In this document: one piece after another, positions 10,028 through 19,061 of the stretch
Numbering within the stretch: position 1 is the first letter of the stretch
Layout: each line of letters begins with the position of its first letter
Program-made: the position numbers and the translations under genes
The notes under the pieces: generated by a model
What the model was told of the DNA's origin: nothing
Databases searched by the model: none
Seen by the model: the letters and a program-made list of their open reading frames with translations, nothing else
Assembly: GCA_963700195.1 (NCBI GenBank)
Contig: CAVOWQ010000047.1
Span: 19,528-83,527, forward strand
Length of the DNA: 64,000 bases
Reading direction: 5' to 3'
Source: AP-15 sp963700195
GTDB taxonomy: Bacteria > Pseudomonadota > Alphaproteobacteria > ATCC43930 > CGMCC-115725

Positions 10028-11233
10028 TCAGGCGGCGCGACGCAGGATGAGGCGGGTCCAGACGTCGCCGAGCGCGGCAACCAGCGTTTCGATATCTGCG
10101 TCGCTGTGCAGCGGCGTCGGGGTCAGCCGCAGGCGTTCGGTGCCGCGCGGCACGGTCGGGTAATTGATCGGTTGCACGTAGATCCGGTGCCGGTGCAACA
10201 GCTCGTCACAGGCGGCTTTGCAGAGGCCGGGGTCGCCGACAACCACTGGGACGATATGGCTCGCCGACGGCATGACCGGCAGGCCGGCCTCGGCGAGGCG
10301 CCGTTTCAAACTTGCCGCGCGTTCCTGATGGCGCTCGCGTTCCACCTGACTTTGTTTGAGATGGCGGATCGCGGCGAGCGCGCCGGCGGCGAGCGCCGGC
10401 GGCAATGAGGTCGTGAAGATGAAGCCAGGCGCGTGGCTGCGCAGGAAATCGACGAGCGCCGCCGAGCCTGCGACGTAGCCGCCGATCGTGCCGAAAGCCT
10501 TGCCGAGGGTGCCTTGGATCACCGTCGGGAGGTGCACCACCCCGTCGCGCTCGGCTATCCCACCACCGCGCGGGCCGTAAAGTCCGACTGCATGCACCTC
10601 GTCGAGATAGGTCATCGCGCCGAAGCGCCCGGCGACGTCGCACAAATCGCCGACCGGGGCGATATCGCCGTCCATCGAATAGACCGACTCGAAGCACACG
10701 AGCTTCGGCCGGTCGGGGGCCACGCGGTCGAGCAGGCGCGCGAGATCGGCGGGGTCGTTGTGGCGGAAGATGTGCTTCTCGGCGCGGCTGTTGCGGATGC
10801 CGGCGATCATCGAGGCGTGGTTGGAAGCGTCCGAAAACACCACCATGCCCGGCAATTCGCGCGCCAGGGTCGACAGCGCCGCGTCATTGGCGACATAACC
10901 CGAGGTGAAGACGAGCGCCGCCTCGCGGCCGTGCAGATCGGCGAGCTCGCGTTCGAGCAACAGGTGCAAATGGCTGTTGCCCGAGATGTTGCGGGTGCCG
11001 CCGGCGCCGGCCCCGACCGCCCGCAACGTCTCTTCCATCGCCTCGAGGACGGCCGGGTGCTGCCCCATGCCGAGATAGTCGTTCGAGCACCACACCGTGA
11101 CTTCGGCGCCGATGCGGTGGTCGAAGGCGCGCGGAAAGCGACCGCAGCGCCGCTCGAGATCGGCGAACACGCGATACCGTCCCTCGGCGTGCAGCACGTC
11201 GAGCCGCTGTTTGAAGAAGCCTTCGTAGTCCAT
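10028..11233 (-). CDS. hemA: 5-aminolevulinate synthase, copy 1
   Basis: 401 residues from ATG 11233 (MDYEGFFKQRLDVLHAEGRY). A PLP-dependent alpha-oxoamine synthase that condenses glycine with succinyl-CoA, the first step of haem synthesis in alphaproteobacteria. Visible family motifs are WCSNDYLGMGQHP, AGGTRNISG, YLDEVHAVGLYG, the PLP-lysine segment QGTLGKAFGTIGGYVAG (Lys about 245) and the C-terminal YVQPINYPTVPRGTERLR. The frame is open to a TTG at 11284, but those codons overlap promoter-like sequence. A second, diverged copy lies at 42402-43613; the two differ across the whole length, so this is an old duplication or separate acquisition. Confidence 0.95.
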   Translation of the reverse strand: MDYEGFFKQRLDVLHAEGRYRVFADLERRCGRFPRAFDHRIGAEVTVWCSNDYLGMGQHPAVLEAMEETLRAVGAGAGGTRNISGNSHLHLLLERELADLHGREAALVFTSGYVANDAALSTLARELPGMVVFSDASNHASMIAGIRNSRAEKHIFRHNDPADLARLLDRVAPDRPKLVCFESVYSMDGDIAPVGDLCDVAGRFGAMTYLDEVHAVGLYGPRGGGIAERDGVVHLPTVIQGTLGKAFGTIGGYVAGSAALVDFLRSHAPGFIFTTSLPPALAAGALAAIRHLKQSQVERERHQERAASLKRRLAEAGLPVMPSASHIVPVVVGDPGLCKAACDELLHRHRIYVQPINYPTVPRGTERLRLTPTPLHSDADIETLVAALGDVWTRLILRRAA

Positions 11234-11239
11234 CGTCGC

Positions 11240-11290
11240 CGCACCCGGTCGTATAATCACTATAGCATATACTTGCGGCGTCAAGCAGCC
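11240..11290 (-). promoter_or_regulatory. Possible promoter of ALAS copy 1
   Basis: On the minus strand an AT-rich patch in GC-rich surroundings holds TTGACG (11284-11279) and, 14 bases on, TATAGT, followed by GATTATACG. The spacing is shorter than ideal, so this is only a candidate. It supports ATG 11233 rather than TTG 11284 as the hemA start. Confidence 0.3.
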
Positions 11291-11332
11291 GACCAGAGGG
11301 CGCGACGCCGCAGCCTAAGGTGCGGCGTCAGC

Positions 11333-11635
11333 TCATTTCTTGGCTGCGCAGACGAAGGTGGCCCGGGCCGGCAACAGCAGCGGGCAATATTGCAGGTGCC
11401 AGTCGGTGTCGAAAGGCGTCGCCGTGGTGTCCGATGGGCATTCCTGCTGCGCTGCAACTTGCACCTCGTCGAGGGTGCTGATGAGCGTGTCGTAACAGAT
11501 CGCCACACGCAGCGCGGTAGCCTCCTCGCCCGGGCCCGCCATGCGAGGATAAGTCGGATAGGGAGCGAGGGCCGAGCAGCCGGCTAGTGCCACGCTGGCG
11601 GCGACGCAAACGTCGAGCGCCCAAGCGGACCTCAT
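11333..11635 (-). CDS. Small lipoprotein
   Basis: 100 residues. The N-terminus has a lipoprotein signal with lipobox LAGC (Cys 20), then a Pro/Tyr spacer and a domain with four further cysteines (AICYDT, QQECPSD, QYCPLLL, FVCAAKK), which may form two disulfides. No known family was recognised. Its ATG overlaps the stop of the amidase gene (ATGA), so it is translationally coupled to it. The longer open frame to 11872 is an antisense reading of the amidase gene. Confidence 0.6.
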   Translation of the reverse strand: MRSAWALDVCVAASVALAGCSALAPYPTYPRMAGPGEEATALRVAICYDTLISTLDEVQVAAQQECPSDTTATPFDTDWHLQYCPLLLPARATFVCAAKK

Positions 11636-12921
11636 GCCGTCCCGGCGAGCGCTTGCTCGAGAAAAGCCGCACAAGCCATCAGTCCTGTATCGCCATGCGC
11701 CCGCCCGACGAGCTGAACGGCGGTCGGCAGGCCGTTGTCCGCCCAGCGCGCCGGCAGAGCTGCACAGGGGACGCCGAGCAAGGTCCACATCCGGTTGAAG
11801 ATCGGGTTTCCGGTATTGCCGAGCCCGGCCGGGGCTTCTCCCGGCGCTGCCGGAACCAGGATAGCATCGCATGGCCCAAAGAACGCATTGAGCCCGGCCC
11901 GCGCTGCGGCAGCACGGTTGCGCGCCTGGTCGTAGACCTCGGCGCCGATCGCCATTCCGGCATCGATCAGCTGGGCGAGACGCGGCGAAAGTTGGGCGCT
12001 GTGCTCGATCCGCTCATAGGCGAGCGCCCGTACAGTCTCAAACCACATGATCGTGTCTTGCGCTTCGGCGAGCCCCTCGTGCTCGGGCGCGATCGCTAGT
12101 TCCGTCACCACGACGCCGGCGCGTTCGAGCGCCGTCCTCGCAATGTCGAGAGCGGCTGCAGTCGCCGGCTCAGCCTCTCCCCATGCCGGAGTGCGGTAAA
12201 GGCCGAAACGCGGGGCTCGCTGCGGGACGGCGAGGTGGCGGAGTGAGGGCCGCTCGACCAGAACCCCGGCGAAGAACGCTGCGTCATCGACCGACCGGGC
12301 AAAGATGCCGATCGTGTCGAGGCTGTCGGCCAGCTGTTTGACCCCGGCCCGGTTTATCAATCCAAAGCTCGGTTTGTAGGCGACGCAGCCGCAATAGGCT
12401 CCCGGACGGATCACCGACCCCGCAGTTTGCGTGCCGAAGGCGAGCGGCGCCATGCCGTCGGCAACCGCTGCCGCAGAGCCGCTCGACGAGCCGCCCGGGG
12501 TGTGCGCAGGGTTGCGGGGGTTGGCCGTCTTGCCCGGCGTGAAGGTCGCGAATTCGGTGGTGACGGTCTTGCCCAGAACAATGGCGCCGGCCGCACGGGC
12601 GAGCGCGACGCAAGAAGCGTCCGCATCGGGCCGGTGCCCGCGATAGATCGCCGAGCCATAGGCGGTCGGCATGTCGACGGTGTCGATCAGATCCTTGACC
12701 GCGATCGGGATCCCGTGCAGCGGCCCTCGCGGCGCTTCCGCGTCGCGCTGGCGCGCCGTCGCCAGCGCCTGCTCGCGATCGAGATATTGCCAGGCGCCAA
12801 CCACCGCCTCGCGCGCCTCGATACGGTCGAGATAGGCAGCGGCCAACGCCTCGGCGGTAATCTGGCGCTCGGCAATTTGCCGGGCGGCCTCGCGAGCGGA
12901 TAAGGAGCGAAGGTCGGTCAC
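11632..12921 (-). CDS. Amidase (amidase-signature family)
   Basis: 429 residues of the amidase-signature family, hydrolases with a Ser-cisSer-Lys triad. The lysine lies in GIPIAVKDLIDTVDMPT, the cis-serine in the glycine/serine-rich signature TPGGSSSGSAAAVADG, and the nucleophile region in QTAGSVIRPGAYCG. The family includes GatA and allophanate hydrolase, but without GatB/GatC nearby it is more likely a small-amide hydrolase. It is divergent from a DUF1989 gene, a family often linked with urea carboxylase and allophanate hydrolase, which hints at a carbamoyl-type substrate; no urea carboxylase is in the window. Confidence 0.9.
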   Translation of the reverse strand: MTDLRSLSAREAARQIAERQITAEALAAAYLDRIEAREAVVGAWQYLDREQALATARQRDAEAPRGPLHGIPIAVKDLIDTVDMPTAYGSAIYRGHRPDADASCVALARAAGAIVLGKTVTTEFATFTPGKTANPRNPAHTPGGSSSGSAAAVADGMAPLAFGTQTAGSVIRPGAYCGCVAYKPSFGLINRAGVKQLADSLDTIGIFARSVDDAAFFAGVLVERPSLRHLAVPQRAPRFGLYRTPAWGEAEPATAAALDIARTALERAGVVVTELAIAPEHEGLAEAQDTIMWFETVRALAYERIEHSAQLSPRLAQLIDAGMAIGAEVYDQARNRAAAARAGLNAFFGPCDAILVPAAPGEAPAGLGNTGNPIFNRMWTLLGVPCAALPARWADNGLPTAVQLVGRAHGDTGLMACAAFLEQALAGTA

Positions 12922-13008
12922 CGCGATCTCCCTTGCCTCGGTCGAAGCGTTTCGAAGCCTAGCAAGGGCCGCTAAACTCGTCGACCGTCAAACCGAGGGA
13001 GAGGCGCG

Positions 13009-13599
13009 ATGATCGAAATCCCGGCGCGCAGAGGCAAAGCTGTCCGCGTTCACCGAGGCCAGCGGATCAAAGTGATCAATACGAAGGGCCAACAGGTCGT
13101 CGACACCTGGGCCTTCAATGCCGACGATTTGCACGAGCTCATGTCGATGGAGCACAGCCGCGTCGCGATCGGGCGCATCATCCCGGCGATCGGCGACGGG
13201 CTCGTCACCAACCGGCGACGGCCGATCCTCAGTCTCGTCGAGGACACGTCCGGCGGCATTCACGACACCCTCTTCGCCGCCTGCGACCGCTGGCGCTACC
13301 AGATGCTCGGCTGCACAGAGCATCATGACAACTGCACCGAGAACCTCGCCGCAGAATTGGCCGCGCTAGGCTTGACCCCACCCGAGACCCCGGCGCCCCT
13401 CAACCTTTTCATGAACATCCCGGTCGTCGACGGCAACCGTGTCGAGGTTCGCCCGCCGATCAGCACGCCCGGCAGCTTTGTCACATTGCGTGCCGAGATG
13501 AACTGCATCGTCGCCTTCTCGGCCTGCCCGCAGGACATGCTGCCGGTCAACGGTCTCGCAATGCGGCCCACCGAGGCGCATTTCGAAGTCCTCGATTGA
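13009..13599 (+). CDS. DUF1989 (urea carboxylase-associated family) protein
   Basis: 196 residues. IPARRGKAVRVHRGQRIKVI, QQVVDTWAF, MSMEHSRVAIGRIIP and the cysteine-containing LGCTEHHDNCTENL are characteristic of DUF1989, small barrel proteins found beside urea carboxylase genes and thought to bind a metal or a small ligand. The end (FSACPQDMLPVNG) is also typical. GAGAGG lies a few bases before ATG 13009. It is divergently arranged with the amidase gene over an 87-base gap that presumably holds both promoters. Confidence 0.85.
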   Translation: MIEIPARRGKAVRVHRGQRIKVINTKGQQVVDTWAFNADDLHELMSMEHSRVAIGRIIPAIGDGLVTNRRRPILSLVEDTSGGIHDTLFAACDRWRYQMLGCTEHHDNCTENLAAELAALGLTPPETPAPLNLFMNIPVVDGNRVEVRPPISTPGSFVTLRAEMNCIVAFSACPQDMLPVNGLAMRPTEAHFEVLD

Positions 13600-13611
13600 T
13601 TTCGATGAGAT

Positions 13612-13703
13612 GTCATTGCGAAGCGCGCTTTGCGCACCGAAGCAATCTCGATCGATCGAGCGCTCAGCGGCCCGAGATTGCTTCGCTGGCCGCTCGCAAT
13701 GAC
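13612..13703. repeat. REP-like palindromic intergenic element
   Basis: The ends form an inverted repeat: GTCATTGCGA at 13612 pairs with TCGCAATGAC ending at 13703, and inside them GAAGCAATCTCG pairs with CGAGATTGCTTC. Elements beginning with GTCATTGCGA and containing GAAGCAATC are common dispersed palindromes between genes of alphaproteobacteria. The 13600-13924 gap holds nothing else I recognise apart from the start region of the next gene. Confidence 0.7.
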
Positions 13704-13924
13704 GATTGGACTGAGTGGTGCAACCCGATTGGAATCTGCTCTAGATACGTCGGCCGCCAGGATCGCCGCCAGCCGGCGTTCGACGCGCTCTCGGGAAGTC
13801 ATGTTTACAAATTACCGCAACGAGGCCTGAGCTAGCGTTTTTTGTTGGGCCGGGATTGCCAAATGGCGCTATCTAATCGTCTGACGCTGAAGGGCGAAGT
13901 GCCCGCTCGAGAAGGAGGGAGAAG

Positions 13925-14710
13925 ATGCGCTGGATACGCTACGAGGCCAACGGGCAGCCGGTTTACGGGATCGTCGAAGGCGACATGGTCACCGAAGTGC
14001 GCGGCGACCCGTTCGCCGGCTATGAGAAGACGACGACAAGCCGGCCATTTTCGTCGGTCAAGCTGTTGGTGCCGGTCGAGCCGCGCACCTTCTATTGTGC
14101 CGGGCTCAATTATGCCGAGCACGTCATCGAGGCGGCTAAAAAGCGCGGCGAGGCGCCGAGATTGCCCGAGGCGGCGGATATCGGCTATCGCGCCAACAAT
14201 GCGCTGATCGCGCATGGCGAGTCGATCGTGATCCCGTCCGATGCGACCGAGCGCGTGCAGTACGAAGGCGAGCTCGTCGCCGTGATCGGCAAGAAGGCCA
14301 AGCACCTGTCCGAGAAAGACGCGCTGTCCTGCGTGCTCGGCTGGACGATTGGCAACGACATGAGCGAGCGCACCTGGCAGGCCGGCGACCGGACCCTGTG
14401 GCGCGCCAAGAACACCGACACCTTCAAGCCGATGGGGCCTTGGATCGAAACCGATTTCAACCTCGACGCGGCACAGACGGTCATCCGCGTCAATGGCGGC
14501 GAAAGGTTTCGCTTCAAGACCAACAGCATGATCTTCGGCCCCGCCACCTTCATCAGCCGGATGTCGCAATACCTGACGCTGTACCCGGGTGACGTCGTGT
14601 GGATGGGTACTGAAGGCGCGCCCGAAAATTTGCAGCACGGCGACACCGTCGAGATCGAGATCACCGGCATCGGCACGTTGCGCAACCCGGTGGTTCGCGA
14701 AGGCCGGTAA
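13925..14710 (+). CDS. Fumarylacetoacetate hydrolase family protein
   Basis: 261 residues. FYCAGLNYAEHVIEA, the metal-binding acidic stretch VQYEGELVAVIGKKA, LGWTIGNDMSERTWQ, FKPMGPWIETD and GDVVWMGTEGAP are the conserved core of the FAA hydrolase family, whose members cleave or decarboxylate C-C bonds in acylpyruvates and hydroxy-oxo-diacids with Mg2+ or Mn2+. This architecture (short N-terminal cap plus FAH core) fits catabolic acylpyruvases or 5-oxopent-3-ene-tricarboxylate-type decarboxylases; the substrate is unknown. GAAGGAGGGAGAAG precedes ATG 13925. Confidence 0.9.
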   Translation: MRWIRYEANGQPVYGIVEGDMVTEVRGDPFAGYEKTTTSRPFSSVKLLVPVEPRTFYCAGLNYAEHVIEAAKKRGEAPRLPEAADIGYRANNALIAHGESIVIPSDATERVQYEGELVAVIGKKAKHLSEKDALSCVLGWTIGNDMSERTWQAGDRTLWRAKNTDTFKPMGPWIETDFNLDAAQTVIRVNGGERFRFKTNSMIFGPATFISRMSQYLTLYPGDVVWMGTEGAPENLQHGDTVEIEITGIGTLRNPVVREGR

Positions 14711-15254
14711 TGTCACGGAGGGTCTGAGAGCCTCCGCTCAGCCCCGACCGTGCCGAAAGGTAGCCGTTCCGCCGGACCTGCGACGGTTCGAAGAGAAAGA
14801 CCGGGGGCGATGCCGGCGAAAAATCGCCGCGACCATCAGAATGACGGAGATGCCCTACGCCAGCGTCTCCGTCACCAGCGGCGGCGCGGCCGCTCCGCAC
14901 CCGATCTGCAGGCTGCGTTGGCGAGCTCCAGAGCCGATGGGGAGGGCCGGAGCGGGGGTGATCCAGCGCCGACACAGACTATGGCCCAAAGGGCACGAAG
15001 CCGCCATAATGTTTACGCGCCGGCTTGGTCACCGGCCGGCGCGGCCGATGATTTGCTGGCCCCCTACGGGTCTGCGCCCGTTTCGGTATCGGCGCCGCCC
15101 GTGGCGGCGATCGGGGTTAGCGCCAACAATAAGGCGGCTGGCGCAGCGAAGGGTCTTAGGATGAGCCGCGGAACGGGGGCGCCGGCTACGTTCTCACATC
15201 GGGTGGCAGCCGCGTTGGGCTCACTTCCCGTAGAGTGATCGGAACAGAAGTGTC
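14711..15254. other. Gap without a recognisable gene
   Basis: Two overlapping plus-strand frames (14589-15164 and 14750-15238) give Arg/Ala/Pro-rich translations without domains. The region lies between the FAA hydrolase gene and the signalling operon and probably contains the operon's promoter; I see no clear -35/-10 pair, hairpin or repeat. Confidence 0.4.
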
Positions 15255-16482
15255 ATGACGATCCATCTTGCGGAAGGTCCCACAGCTGCGGGGGTGAGGA
15301 GAAGCTTGGGGCGCTGGAGTTTGGAACTGCGCAGAGGCGGCCCGGCGATCCGCTATGCTTTTTCAGTCCTATGCGTTGCAGTTGCGCTCGGCGTGGCGCT
15401 GGCGTTCCAGTACTACGGCTTTCGCGGCATGGATTTGCCGCTTTTCGACCTGGCCATCGTCGTCATCACCTGGTACGCGGGGGCTGGGCCTTCCGTGCTT
15501 GCGGTGGTGCTATGCTCGGTCTGCTTCAATTACTTCTTCACGGAGCCTCTTTACACATTTGAAGTCTCCGGCGAAGACCTACCGTACTTTTTGTTTTTCA
15601 TGGTCTGGGCGGCGATCATTGCCTGGTTCGTAGCCGTTCGGCGGCGCATCGAGAGCGATCTTCTCCGAGCTCGCGATCACCTTCAGGTTGAGGTGGAACA
15701 GCGCAAGCGCCGTGAGGACGAAATTCGCAAACTCAATAGAGAGCTCGTCAAGCGGGCCAGAGATCTCGAGACCAGCAACAACGAATTGGAATCTTTTGCC
15801 TATTCGGTCTCCCACGATCTTCGCGCGCCGCTTCGCCATGTCGTCGGATACTCTGAGCTGCTACAGAGACAGGCGTCTTCCTTGCTCGACGAGAAGAGTC
15901 GCCGGTTCATGCAGACAATTCTCGAATCAGCAAAAAGAATGGGTAACCTGATCGACGATCTGCTGGCGTTTTCCAGGATCGGGCGGGCCGAGACCAAAAA
16001 CACGCTGGTGAGCCTGGACCAACTCGTCAAAGAGGCTGTCGCAGAGATCGGGCAGGACACGGGGGGACGAGACATCGTGTGGAAGATTCATCCCCTTCCG
16101 GTCTGTTACGGCGACCGTTCCATGCTGAAGCTGGTGATCGGCAACCTCCTCGCTAACGCGGTCAAATTCACACGCATGCGAGCCCCGGCCGAAATCGAGA
16201 TTAGCTGTGTCGATCAAGAAAATGAGATAGAGGTGTCCGTGAGGGATAACGGCGCCGGCTTTGACATGCAGTATGTCGATAAACTGTTCGGCGTGTTTCA
16301 ACGCCTGCATCTCCCAGAGGATTTTGAGGGCACTGGAATCGGACTTCGCGACCGTTCGGCGGATCATCCACCGCCATGGAGGGGAGGTCCGAGCCGAGGG
16401 AGGTGTCGATCACGGCGCGACGTTCTATTTCTCACTCCCTAAAGCACAAGATGCGGCGGAGAGGACCGCGAACACGCTATGA
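15255..16482 (+). pseudogene. Membrane sensor histidine kinase, one-base insertion near the 3' end
   Basis: About 408 residues when the frame is repaired. Residues about 33-128 hold four hydrophobic segments resembling the KdpD/DUF4118 module, followed by a coiled coil, a HisKA domain with His 187 (FAYSVSHDLRAPLRH) and an HATPase domain: N box GNLLANAVKFT, G1 RDNGAGFD, F box FGVFQRLH and G2 FEGTGIGL. An extra C at 16347 then shifts the frame; removing it restores ATVRRIIHRHGGEVRAEGG and GATFYFSLPKA. The repaired stop overlaps the ATG of the next gene (ATGA), which supports the repair. The SNNELESFAYSVSHDL type is common in kinases paired with Rcp1-like regulators, as here. Confidence 0.88.
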
Positions 16483-16936
16483 GCGAACTGGCACGCATTC
16501 TGCTCGTCGAGGACGATCCGAGAGACGTGGAACTTACTCTGACGGCGCTGGGCGAATATAACCTTGGCAAACGAGGTCGTGGTTGCCCGCGACGGAGAAA
16601 AAGCGCTGGATTACCTCTTATTGTCGGGGCGAGTTCAGCGCTCGCTCCAACGACAACCCCGCGGTCATGCTGCTGGATCTAAAACTGCCGAAGATCGATG
16701 GCTTGCAAGTCTTACAGCAAATCAAGTCTGACGAGCGCCTGAAGCTGATACCGGTGGTGGTGCTGACCTCGTCTCGCGAGGAAAAAGACATGGTCAGAAG
16801 CTACAAACTTGGTGTGAACGCATACGTTGTGAAGCCGGTCGATTTTCACGAATTCGTCAACGCCATCAAGGAGCTCGGCGTCTTCTGGGCGGTCATCAAT
16901 GAACCGCCGCCGGGCAGCGTGAAGAAGGCGCCGTGA
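16479..16936 (+). pseudogene. Single-domain response regulator (Rcp1/CheY-like), two one-base insertions
   Basis: A stand-alone receiver domain of about 150 residues. ILLVEDDPRDVELTL supplies the acidic pair; VMLLDLKLPKIDGLQ carries the phospho-accepting Asp, VVVLTSS the switch Thr and AYVVKPVDF the conserved Lys. The beginning and end lie in different frames. Dropping one G at 16566-16567 gives NEVVVARDGEKALDYLL, and dropping one T at 16619-16622 continues with CRGEFSARSNDNPAVML, recovering the usual family sequence. Start and stop overlap the flanking genes (ATGA at 16479, GTGA at 16933), implying translational coupling in a three-gene operon. Confidence 0.85.
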
Positions 16937-18832
16937 CGTCTCCGCTCCGCATTCTGTTGCTGGAGGATAGCATCGAGGACGCGGAGCTCATTCAAGAACT
17001 CCTTGAAGCGGATCATTTCGTCTGCGAAGTAACCCGCGTCCAAACGCGCGCCGAGTTCCTGGCCGCTCTTGAAAACGGTGGAATTGACCTGGTTCTCGCC
17101 GATTACGCGCTTCCTTCGTTCGATGGCCTTTCCGCATTGCAGCTCACGCTGAATGCCCGCCCCGATCTGCCCTTCATCTTTGTCTCGGGCTTCGGCGAAG
17201 AGATAGCGATCGAAGCGCTGACGAGCGGCGCCGCGGATTATGTTCTGAAGACGCGATTATCGCGGCTCGTGCCGTCGGTGCAGCGCGCGCTGCGCGAAGC
17301 TCGAGAACGAGCCGAACGCAAAAAGACCGAGGAGGCGCTGCTCCGCATCCTGCTGCTGGAGGATAGCATCCAGGATGCGGAACTCATTCAAGATCTCCTC
17401 GAAGCGGATCATTTCGTCTGCGAAGTCACCCGCGTCCAAACCCGCGCCGAGTTCGTGGCCGCTCTTGAAAACGGCGGAATTGACCTGATTCTCGCCGATT
17501 ACAAGCTGCCTTCGTTCGACGGCCTTTCCGCATTGCAGCTCGCGCAGAGCGCCCGCCCTGATCTGCCTTTTATCTTTGTCTCGGGCTTCGGCGAAGAGAT
17601 AGCGATCGAAGCGCTGACGAGCGGCGCCACGGATTATATTCTGAAGACGCGGCTGTCACGGCTTGTGCCGTCAGTGCAGCGCGCATTGCGCGAAGCCCGA
17701 GAACGCGCCGAACGCAAGAAGGCCGAGGAAGCGCTGCGCCAGAGCGAGATGTATCTGGCAGAGGCGGAGAGATTGAGCCAGACGGGGAGCTTCGCCTGGA
17801 ACGCTTCGACCGGGGAACTCTACTGGTCGGATGGAACTTATCGAATATTTGAATACGAGCCTACGACAAAGCCCACCGTCCAGTTGGTGATCGACCGCAC
17901 GCATCCGGACGACCGGGTGCGTCATCATCAAATCATCGATCGCGCCGCGAAGGAGGGGTGTGACTATATTGCGGAATATCGCCTGTTGATGGCGGACGGT
18001 TCTGTCAAATTCGTTCATTCGGTAGCTCATCGCTTTACCCGCGAAGATCCGCAGGGTTTGGTCTTTGTAGGTGCGCTAACGGAAATTACTGAGCGCAAAC
18101 GCGCCGAGGAAGAGCGCGAAAGATTGCGCCAGCTCGAGGCAGATCTCGCGCACATGAACCGCGTGAGCATGATGGGAGAATTGACCGCCTCACTGGCTCA
18201 CGAAATCAAGCAGCCGATCGCCGCCGCCATGATAGCCGCCAACGCTTGCATGCGATGGCTCCGTCGTGATCGACCCGATGTGATGGAGGCATGCGGCGCT
18301 GCCTCCGCAGTGGTCGCCGCGGTGACGCGCGCTGCCGGCATCATCGACCGAGTTCGCTCACTTTACGGGCGAGGCACGCCAGAACGGGAAGTCGTCGACC
18401 TGAACGAAATCCTTCGGGAGATGACGGTCTTGCTGGGGGATACGGCAGATCGGCACTCCATCTCAATCCGACACGGAACTCGATTTGCGGGTTCCGCGAA
18501 CGACAGCGGATCGCGTACAGCTTCAGCAGGTTCTGATGAACCTCATGCTCAACGGAATCGAGGCGATGCGAGAGACGGGTGGTGAACTGACCATCACGTC
18601 GGAGAGCACCGAAGATGGTCAATTGCTGGTTTCGGTGAGTGACTTGGGCATCGGGCTTCCGGGAGAGGAACCCGACCGCATTTTCCAAGCATTCTTCACC
18701 ACCAAGCCGCAAGGAACCGGCATGGGATTGTCCATCAGCCGGCGGATCATCGAGTTGCATGGCGGCCGCTTATGGGCGAGCCCCAATGCAGGACGGGGTG
18801 CCACCTTTCAATTCACCCTGCCCGGCGAGTGA
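16933..18832 (+). pseudogene. Hybrid kinase REC-REC-PAS-HisKA-HATPase, one-base insertion
   Basis: About 632 residues after repair, with a GTG start in GTGA overlap with the regulator. Residues 5-136 and 137-268 are two receiver domains about 92% identical (see repeat entry); each has LLLEDSI, the acceptor Asp in LADY-LPSFDG and a conserved TRLSRLVPS segment in place of the usual KP motif. A PAS fold follows (about 270-395: RLSQTGSFAWNASTGELYWS), then HisKA with LTASLAHEIKQPIAAA, then the ATPase domain. At 18471 one extra A breaks the frame; without it ELDLRVPRTTADRVQLQQVL leads into LMLNGIEAM, DLGIGLPGEEPDRIFQAFFT and GTGMGLSISRRI. No membrane segment, so a cytoplasmic hybrid sensor. Confidence 0.88.
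16945..17736 (+). repeat. Tandem duplication of a 396-bp receiver-domain unit
   Basis: Two direct repeats of 396 bp (16945-17340 and 17341-17736) encode 132 residues each, from LRILLLEDSI to the end of the linker AERKK-EEAL. Aligning the translations by eye gives about 11 differences in 132 residues (for example E/Q, E/D, L/V, V/I, A/K and TLN/AQS), and the DNA differs mostly at synonymous or near-neutral sites. The unit ends inside a coiled linker, so the duplication keeps domain boundaries and frame. Confidence 0.9.
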
Positions 18833-19061
18833 CGGACGCCTGGCCGCATAGCCCTGCGCAAATCCTGTGGGCATTCTGGATGCCCCCGGCGCGACCCTGA
18901 TGGTCATATAATTGCCGTCTTCGCGATGCATGCTTATGGTTTGCGGCCTTCGCCGCCCGTACAACTTTTGGAGGAGTTCTCGCTGTAGACTTGCTGCAGC
19001 AGCAGCGGGAGGTCATTTTTAACTCAATTGATAATTGTCGTAAGGCAAGCTCGGTTTCGAG

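Noticed and set aside
14750..15238. 162-codon plus-strand frame before the sensor kinase
   Set aside because: Low-complexity Ala/Arg/Gly translation without family resemblance or start signal.
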